DNA of 6,433 nt from Acidobacteriaceae bacterium (GTDB lineage: Bacteria; Acidobacteriota; Terriglobia; Bryobacterales; Bryobacteraceae): assembly GCA_019244945.1 (NCBI GenBank), contig JAFASD010000373.1, positions 1-6,433 on the forward strand, in the 5' to 3' direction. The notes under the pieces were generated by a model. The model was not told the origin of the DNA. It searched no databases and saw only the letters and a program-made list of their open reading frames with translations. How positions within the stretch are numbered: position 1 is the stretch's first letter; every line of letters begins with the position of its first letter. The position numbers and the translations under genes were made by a program. Below, piece after piece: positions 1-4,828 of this stretch.

Positions 1-2
1 GC

Positions 3-581
3 ACCCAACCAATTGCCTCCCCTGAATCGCCGGACTTCCCGCGACAATACAAATCGAAACTCCTGAACGCGCTCGAAACCATCGACCTGAACGGCGTCGA
101 GCGCGCCCTCCAGATCCTCACCCAAGCTCGCGACAATAACCGGCACATCTTCGTTTGCGGCAATGGCGGCAGCGCTTCCACCGCCTCGCACTTCGTTTGC
201 GACATGGTGAAAGGCGCGAGTTACAAACGCGATACCCGTTTCCGGATCATGGCGCTCACCGATTCCATGCCCACCATCACCGCCTATTCAAATGACGTGA
301 GCTATGACTGCGTCTTTGCCGAGCAGCTCAAAAACTTCGCGCAAAAAGGCGACGTGTTCATGGCAATTAGCGGATCCGGCAATTCCCCGAACGTGGTTTG
401 CGCCATGGAATACGCGAATTCGCTCGGTTGTGAGACCATTGCCCTGACCGGACGCGACGGCGGCAAGCTCGGCCCTCTGGCCAAGCTTCAGATTCGCGTC
501 GCTGAGCCGCACATGGGTCGCATCGAAGACGGCCATCTCATCGTGTGCCACATGATGTGTTACTACTTCATGGAGCAATAG
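3..581 (+). CDS. SIS-domain sugar-phosphate isomerase, GmhA-like (5' end outside the window)
   Basis: The frame is open from the window edge to the TAG at 579-581 and gives 192 visible residues. E. coli GmhA has about 192, so little is missing. No in-frame ATG, GTG or TTG occurs before the ATG at 204, which lies inside the SIS fold and cannot be the true start. Visible motifs are the phosphosugar-binding loop GNGGSAS (159-179), ISGSGNSPNV, LTGRDGGKLG and a C-terminal RIEDGHLIVCH helix. The closest known role is conversion of sedoheptulose-7-phosphate to glycero-manno-heptose-7-phosphate in the cytoplasm, the first step to activated heptose. Compared with E. coli GmhA as I recall it, the His180 position is kept, but the Glu65 position is Asp (HFVCDM) and the Gln172 position is Glu. 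Substrate is therefore uncertain. The gene converges on the dideoxysugar operon and overlaps its last gene by 14 bp, so it belongs to a different transcript. Family is confident; exact function is not. Confidence 0.85.
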   Translation, partial: TQPIASPESPDFPRQYKSKLLNALETIDLNGVERALQILTQARDNNRHIFVCGNGGSASTASHFVCDMVKGASYKRDTRFRIMALTDSMPTITAYSNDVSYDCVFAEQLKNFAQKGDVFMAISGSGNSPNVVCAMEYANSLGCETIALTGRDGGKLGPLAKLQIRVAEPHMGRIEDGHLIVCHMMCYYFMEQ

Positions 582-1626
582 CCCGAGCGCGACTTTCCCG
601 GCTCCAGGCGTACATCCGCCGGATTGCTTCTTCCAATCCGATAACCGGACGCAAACCCAACTCTCTCGCTGCGCGATCCACCGCAGGCACATAGCGCGCG
701 ATCGGCATCCCTGCAACCGCCTCACGCGCAATCTCGGTCGCGGTTCCCGGCACGGTATTGTCCACCGCCGCGCGCGCGAGTTGCGCGATCGTCACCGCCA
801 CACCTGATCCCACGTTGTAAGGCCGCCCCGATTCTCCCCGAATCAAGATAGTCCATAACCAGATCGCCAGATCCGCGGCATATAAATAAGAACGTTCTGG
901 CGTGCCGTCTCCCTGGATCCGCACCGGTCGTCCCGCAAGCACATCGCGCAAAAAATTGCCGATCGCGAAGTTCAAATCGAGAGGAAGATGCGGCCCCGCA
1001 AAAGCGAACAGCCGCGGCAGTAACGCCGCAAAGCCATATTGGCGCGCGTACATCACCGACAGCCATTCCGAAACCCGCTTCGCCTGCCCATAAGCAGAGC
1101 TAGCATCGGTGGTCAGCGGAGCGCCCGCGTACTCTTCTGGGATATTCGCCATCCCTGCAGGCTGTTTTCCATAAACCGCGCCCGAACTGGTAAACAAAAA
1201 TCTTCGCGTGCCATGCGTTCGAGCAAAATCGAGCACCCGTCGCGTCCCTTCAACCTCGGAATCAAAAATCGACGCCGGACGCGCGGCGGTTGGCCCGAAG
1301 TAGCTCTGCGTCGCTGCATGAATTACGTAAGGAAAAGATCCGTCGGGAAACTCAAATGAATCTATTTCCCCTCGCACAAATCGCAGCGACGAATGCTCCG
1401 CAGCTTCGGGCGCTTTCGCCCGAAACGCGTCAGGGTTGCGTGTCAGCAGAACCGCCCTAGCGCCAAGATCGAGCTTTCGATTCGCCCAGACGAAACTCTC
1501 AACCAGCCAGGTGCCTACAAAACCCGTTCCGCCCGTTATGAAGACCGCTTGGCCGCGAATCGCCTCCCACAGATCCCCCGTCTGCGCCAGGATGTAGTCC
1601 AAATCCTGCTGCAGCGGATGCGCCAT
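568..1626 (-). CDS. Extended SDR (NAD-dependent epimerase/dehydratase family), likely last-step CDP-dideoxyhexose reductase or epimerase
   Basis: This 352-residue protein has an extended short-chain dehydrogenase fold. It shows the Rossmann motif TGGTGFVG (31-38), HAATQ (103-107), the SSGAVYG strand (147-153), the catalytic pair Tyr179/Lys183 in YGQAK, and a substrate-side segment PRLFAFAGPHLP (204-215). RSYLYAADLA (245-254) stands where related enzymes have RDFIYVDDVA. About 24 residues precede the Rossmann strand; I recall this N-terminal extension from uncharacterised SDRs in O-antigen clusters. The ATG lies 4 bp after the rfbH stop with no clear ribosome binding site, so coupled translation is likely. 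As the fourth gene after rfbF, rfbG and rfbH, it plausibly reduces the 4-keto group of CDP-4-keto-3,6-dideoxyglucose (the role of RfbJ or RfbS) or epimerises the product (the role of RfbE). Sequence alone does not decide which. The family call is firm; the reaction is inferred from context. Confidence 0.85.
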   Translation of the reverse strand: MAHPLQQDLDYILAQTGDLWEAIRGQAVFITGGTGFVGTWLVESFVWANRKLDLGARAVLLTRNPDAFRAKAPEAAEHSSLRFVRGEIDSFEFPDGSFPYVIHAATQSYFGPTAARPASIFDSEVEGTRRVLDFARTHGTRRFLFTSSGAVYGKQPAGMANIPEEYAGAPLTTDASSAYGQAKRVSEWLSVMYARQYGFAALLPRLFAFAGPHLPLDLNFAIGNFLRDVLAGRPVRIQGDGTPERSYLYAADLAIWLWTILIRGESGRPYNVGSGVAVTIAQLARAAVDNTVPGTATEIAREAVAGMPIARYVPAVDRAARELGLRPVIGLEEAIRRMYAWSRESRARAIAP

Positions 1627-1630
1627 GCAG

Positions 1631-2959
1631 CTACAGCGTAACGAGGTGCTCCACCGGCATCTGGTGAAACGTGTCCAGCATGTACCCGAGCATCTCCGTC
1701 GTGATCCCCGGATAGACGCCCACCCAGAATACCTGATTCATGATGAAATCCGTGTTTTCAAGCGATCCCACCACCCGATGCTTGATCCCCTGGTATGCCG
1801 GCTGCCGAAGCAGGTTCCCTCCAAAGAGCAGCCTGGTCGCGATTTTCCGCCCTTCGAGAAACGCTATGGCCTGATTGCGATTAAAAGGCGCCTCGGGCCG
1901 CACGGCAATCGGGAAACCGAACCAGCTCGGCTCTGACTGCGGAGTCGCTTCGGGCAGAATGAAAAATTCCCCGAGATCCTTCAATCCCTCCCACAGCGCC
2001 TTGAAATTGCTCCGCCGCTTCTCAATAAATTGAGGCAGTTTCTTCATTTGCGACACGCCGACCGCCGCCTGCATGTCCGTCATCTTCAAGTTGTACCCGA
2101 TATGCGAGTAGATGTATTTGTGATCGTAACCGCGCGGCAACTCGCCGAGTTCCCAATCAAACCGTTTGCCGCAAGTGTTCGCCTTGCCGGGCTCGCACCA
2201 GCAATCCCGTCCCCAATCGCGGAACGATTCGACAATGGTCTTGAACAGCGGCTTTTCCGCAAGTACGCATCCGCCTTCGCCCATAGTAATGTGATGCGCC
2301 GGATAAAAGCTGACCGTCGCCAGGTCCCCGAATGTCCCCACTTTTTGGCCTCTATAGGTCGCGCCCACCGCATCGCAACAATCCTCAACCAGCCAGAGAT
2401 CGTATTTGCGAACAAATTCGGTCACTGCCCCGAGATCGAAAGGATTCCCCAACGTATGCGCAATCACCACCGCGCGTGTGCGCTCGGAACGAGCCTCCTC
2501 TAATTTCGTGACGTCAATGTTGTAAGTCGGAATATACTCATCCACGAAGACCGGCACAAGCCCGTTCTGGATGATCGGATTCACGGTCGTCGGAAACCCC
2601 GCAGCGACCGTAATCACCTCATCGCCTGGTCTCAGACGCCGATCACCGAGCTTCGGCGAGGTTAACGCGGTCACCGCCAGCAGGTCCGCCGAAGATCCCG
2701 AGTTGACCAAAGTAGCGGTTCGAATTCCGAACCAGCGCGCAAACTGCTTCTCAAATTGCGCCGCAAAACGCCCGGTCGTCAACCAGAAGTCGAGCGACGA
2801 ATCGACCAGCGAACGAATATCCTCCGCATCGAACACCCGGCCCGAAACCGGAACTGCGGTTTCCCCTGGAACGAACGGGAGTTCCGGAAATGCAGACTCG
2901 TGATATTCACCGACCAGATCGAGAATGCGTTCCCGCAAGCTCTCGGCCTGAGAACTCAT
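1631..2959 (-). CDS. rfbH: CDP-4-keto-6-deoxyglucose 3-dehydratase (E1)
   Basis: The protein (442 residues from ATG 2959) closely resembles Salmonella RfbH (about 437 residues), also called DdhC or E1. It has the aspartate-aminotransferase fold but removes the C-3 hydroxyl of CDP-4-keto-6-deoxyglucose using PMP and a [2Fe-2S] cluster. The usual PLP lysine is replaced by His222 in YPAHHITMGEGG, as the family requires. The cluster ligands follow the family spacing C-X57-C-X1-C-X7-C: Cys195 (second Cys of EDCCD), Cys253 and Cys255 (DCWC), and Cys263. Other conserved stretches are GSSADLLALT-like NSGSSADLL, EVITVAAGFPTTVNP, AHTLGNPFD, ESFRDWGRDC and TRLLFGGNL. ATG 2959 was chosen because MSSQAESLRERI aligns with the family start; a TTG at 2974 is also in frame. 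A weak GGGGG lies 8 bases upstream of the ATG. The gene overlaps rfbG by 53 bp. E1 needs electrons from an iron-sulfur flavin reductase (RfbI/DdhD), which is not in the window. Confidence 0.96.
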   Translation of the reverse strand: MSSQAESLRERILDLVGEYHESAFPELPFVPGETAVPVSGRVFDAEDIRSLVDSSLDFWLTTGRFAAQFEKQFARWFGIRTATLVNSGSSADLLAVTALTSPKLGDRRLRPGDEVITVAAGFPTTVNPIIQNGLVPVFVDEYIPTYNIDVTKLEEARSERTRAVVIAHTLGNPFDLGAVTEFVRKYDLWLVEDCCDAVGATYRGQKVGTFGDLATVSFYPAHHITMGEGGCVLAEKPLFKTIVESFRDWGRDCWCEPGKANTCGKRFDWELGELPRGYDHKYIYSHIGYNLKMTDMQAAVGVSQMKKLPQFIEKRRSNFKALWEGLKDLGEFFILPEATPQSEPSWFGFPIAVRPEAPFNRNQAIAFLEGRKIATRLLFGGNLLRQPAYQGIKHRVVGSLENTDFIMNQVFWVGVYPGITTEMLGYMLDTFHQMPVEHLVTL

Positions 2960-3950
2960 CGTAAGAACCCCCAAAAAAATCGCGATACCAGGCTATGGTT
3001 CGCTCCAGACCCTCGTCCAACGTAAACAGCGGGCGCCATCCCAACTCTTCTCTCACCCTTTGCGCGCTGAGATACTGATGCCGGATCTCATTCGAGGCCT
3101 GGTTCTGAATATCCGGCTTCAGCGAGGAGCCCATCATGCCCAGGATCCGGTTCACCAGATCCGTCACCGTGACCTGGATCTCGTTTGAAAAATTGAAAGC
3201 CTTCCCACGCACCCGTTCGCTATCCGTGATTAGCTTCTCACCCAGCAACATATACGCCGCCGCGCCATCTTCAACGTAAAAATAATCGCGGACGAATTGG
3301 CCATCGGAGCGGATAATCGGCCGCTCGCCGCGAATAATCGAACGAATGGTTCCCGGCACAATGCGATTCCAATTCAGATCGCCGCCGCCATAGAAATTCC
3401 CGCAGCGTGTAATCGCAACCGGCGACCCATACGTAACGCCGTATGCCTGAGCTATCAGATCGGAGCAGGATTTGCTGACATCATACGGATGACGTCCTTC
3501 GAGCGGCGTGTCCTCAGAATAGGGAAGCTCTTCCTGATCGCCATAAGCCTTATCGGAAGACGCTACCACGATCGCCTTCACCGTAGGAGAGCGCCGGCAC
3601 GCTTCGAGCACGTTCCAGGTTCCCGCAACATTGCTCTCGAACGTTGAAACAGGATTCCGGTTCGCAATACCGACAATGGTCTGCGCGGCCAAATGGAATA
3701 CCGTGTTGATCTCGTATTCGCCGAGCGTCCGCTCGAGCGTCTCGCGATCGCAGACGTCCCCTCGCACCACCTTCACGCGGTCCAGCGTTCCACTGCGAAC
3801 TGCTTCGCTCTGCGGGATCCAGTCCCGAACCAGACAAACCACATCCGCGCCCACTTCGACCAGCCGCCGCGTCAGCCAGCTTCCCACCAGCCCCGTTCCC
3901 CCGGTGACCAGGACCGAGCGGTCACGCCAGAAACTCGCGTTTATGCCCAT
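2907..3950 (-). CDS. rfbG: CDP-glucose 4,6-dehydratase
   Basis: This extended SDR (347 residues from ATG 3950) is assigned as RfbG/DdhB, which converts CDP-glucose to CDP-4-keto-6-deoxyglucose using bound NAD+. Visible elements are MGINASFW leading to the Rossmann motif TGGTGLVG (16-23), VFHLAAQ (84-90), SSDKAYGD (131-138), the catalytic pair Tyr156/Lys160 in YDVSK, the RCGNFYGGGD substrate region, and a C-terminal FNFSNEIQVTV plus LGWRPLFTLDEG helix pair. TGGTGLVG differs slightly from the TGHTGFKG I recall in enterobacterial RfbG. An in-frame ATG at 3980 would add ten residues, but family members start close to xINxxFW and GGAAG precedes ATG 3950 at very short spacing. The start overlaps rfbF by 10 bp. 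The last 17 or so codons run into rfbH and follow a T7-G5 run discussed separately. Position between rfbF and rfbH supports the substrate assignment over other nucleotide-sugar dehydratases. Confidence 0.92.
   Translation of the reverse strand: MGINASFWRDRSVLVTGGTGLVGSWLTRRLVEVGADVVCLVRDWIPQSEAVRSGTLDRVKVVRGDVCDRETLERTLGEYEINTVFHLAAQTIVGIANRNPVSTFESNVAGTWNVLEACRRSPTVKAIVVASSDKAYGDQEELPYSEDTPLEGRHPYDVSKSCSDLIAQAYGVTYGSPVAITRCGNFYGGGDLNWNRIVPGTIRSIIRGERPIIRSDGQFVRDYFYVEDGAAAYMLLGEKLITDSERVRGKAFNFSNEIQVTVTDLVNRILGMMGSSLKPDIQNQASNEIRHQYLSAQRVREELGWRPLFTLDEGLERTIAWYRDFFGGSYDEFSGRELAGTHSRSGR
2968..2979 (-). other. In-register U7-G5 run at the rfbG/rfbH junction, possible -1 frameshift or coupling signal
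   Basis: On the coding strand, seven T (2979-2973) are followed by five G (2972-2968). In the rfbG frame the codons are GAT TTT TTT GGG, so the last T of GAT and the two TTT codons form the heptamer U_UUU_UUU in the register used for -1 slippage. After a -1 shift the frame reads TGG GGG TTC TTA CGA TGA. The TGA shares two bases with the rfbH ATG, an ATGA stop-start junction. A 6-bp hairpin (2955-2950 with 2944-2939, one G-U pair, five-base loop) lies 17 bases downstream, which is farther than typical stimulators. The G5 run could also serve as a weak ribosome binding site for rfbH. The pattern is read directly; any function is inferred. Confidence 0.3.
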
Positions 3951-4720
3951 CGCTTCCACGGCGCCTCGCCCGATTTCCATAGATCATTCAGCGCCTGATA
4001 CTCGCGATACGTGTCCATCGCATGGAAGAAACCATCGTGATGATAGGCCATCAACTGCCCTTCATCGGCTAATTTTTCCAGCGGTTCGCGTTCGAGCACG
4101 CATTCATCCCCATCCAGATAATCCAAAACCTTCCGCTCAAACACAAAAAATCCCGCGCTCGCCCACGCGTCCGATTTCGGTTTCTCATGGAAATTCGTCA
4201 CCTGCTTCGAGGGGCTAATATCCAAAATTCCGAACCGCGAAACCGGCCGGAAGGTCGTCACCGTCGCCAATTTTCCATGATTCTCATGGAACTCCAGGAG
4301 GGCCGAAATATCAACATCGCTCACCCCATCGCCGTAGGTCACCATGAATCTGTCATCGTTCTTAAGATAGCGTTCCACCCGTTTCACTCGCCCGCCGGTC
4401 ATGGACTCCGCCCCGGTTTCCGCAAGCGTCACCCAGAAATCCTGCTCTTCATGATCGTCGTTGTAATGAATCTGCGATTTCTTGCCCAGGCAAATGGTGA
4501 AATCGTTGTTCATTGCCTCGTAATTCAGGAAATACTCCTTGATCATGTTGCCCCGGTAGCCCAGGCACAGGATAAATTCACGGAACCCGTAGTGCGCGTA
4601 GACCTTCATGATGTGCCAGAGAATCGGACGCCCGCCTATATCCACCAGCGGTTTCGGCCGAAATTCGGTCTCTTCGCGCAACCGGGTCCCCAATCCGCCA
4701 CAAAGAATGACAACTTTCAT
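3941..4720 (-). CDS. rfbF: Glucose-1-phosphate cytidylyltransferase
   Basis: This 259-residue protein matches RfbF/DdhA (257 residues in Salmonella) along its full length. It catalyses CTP plus glucose-1-phosphate to CDP-glucose and pyrophosphate, the committed first step. Visible motifs are the nucleotidyltransferase signature GGLGTRL (8-14), the RPKP loop with Lys23, the GGRPILWHIMK segment, SMTGGRVKRV (107-116), the metal-binding YGDGVSD with Asp131, FHEKPK (177-182), and the C-terminal MDTYREY...LWKSGEAPWKRWA. Where Salmonella has INGGFFV, this protein has ASAGFFV (187-193), a difference near the sugar pocket. The start MKVVILCGG fits the family exactly. No good ribosome binding site precedes it. 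It is the first gene of the operon, so its upstream region (4721-4828) should hold the operon promoter, shared back to back with the TIR gene. Confidence 0.96.
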   Translation of the reverse strand: MKVVILCGGLGTRLREETEFRPKPLVDIGGRPILWHIMKVYAHYGFREFILCLGYRGNMIKEYFLNYEAMNNDFTICLGKKSQIHYNDDHEEQDFWVTLAETGAESMTGGRVKRVERYLKNDDRFMVTYGDGVSDVDISALLEFHENHGKLATVTTFRPVSRFGILDISPSKQVTNFHEKPKSDAWASAGFFVFERKVLDYLDGDECVLEREPLEKLADEGQLMAYHHDGFFHAMDTYREYQALNDLWKSGEAPWKRWA

Positions 4721-4828
4721 TTCGAGACCATGCTTCGCGCTTCAGAATAGCAGTGTATCCACGCCCCGAGATCTCTCGTTGCCGATAAATGGCGAGCCTC
4801 TTTACCATCCGTTAGAATTGTTCCGTTC
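4721..4828. promoter_or_regulatory. Divergent intergenic region between rfbF and the TIR-NB-ARC gene
   Basis: These 108 bp are the only appreciable non-coding DNA in the window and must hold at least the 5' signals for two divergent transcripts, the dideoxysugar operon leftwards and the TIR gene rightwards. I see no convincing -35/-10 pair for the operon; weak -10-like hexamers on the minus strand are TATTCT (4749-4744) and TACACT (4757-4752). Near the midpoint lies the perfect 8-bp palindrome GAGATCTC (4768-4775), which could be an operator or chance. Neither gene has a recognisable Shine-Dalgarno sequence here. Confidence 0.5.
4813..4818 (+). promoter_or_regulatory. Candidate -10 element for the TIR-NB-ARC gene
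   Basis: TAGAAT matches the TATAAT consensus at five of six positions. It has no good -35 at 16-18 bp spacing (TGGCGA at 4790-4795 matches three of six). If used, transcription would begin near 4825, about four bases before the ATG, giving a nearly leaderless mRNA. That fits the absence of a Shine-Dalgarno sequence, but the evidence is only a short motif. Confidence 0.2.

Noticed and set aside
204..581. ATG 204 as the start of the SIS gene (125 residues)
   Set aside because: The same frame is open upstream to the window edge and encodes the essential GNGGSAS loop at 159-179, so the gene must begin further upstream.
288..731. 147-codon minus-strand frame overlapping the SIS gene and the SDR 3' end
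   Set aside because: It is out of frame with the SDR, antisense to the SIS motifs, and rich in Arg and Cys without any recognised fold.
2960..2974. TTG 2974 as the rfbH start
   Set aside because: An ATG at 2959 aligns with the known family start; the TTG adds only GVLT and lies in the T7-G5 run.
3951..3980. ATG 3980 as the rfbG start
   Set aside because: It would add ten residues (MEIGRGAVEA) not expected in the family and increase the overlap with rfbF to 40 bp. ATG 3950 fits the MxINxxFW start.
3631..4218. 195-codon open frame on the plus strand spanning rfbG and rfbF
   Set aside because: It lies antisense to two well-recognised genes, has low-complexity Ser/Thr/Arg/Pro-rich content and shows no family motif. 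Its length comes from the GC-rich codon pattern of the real genes.
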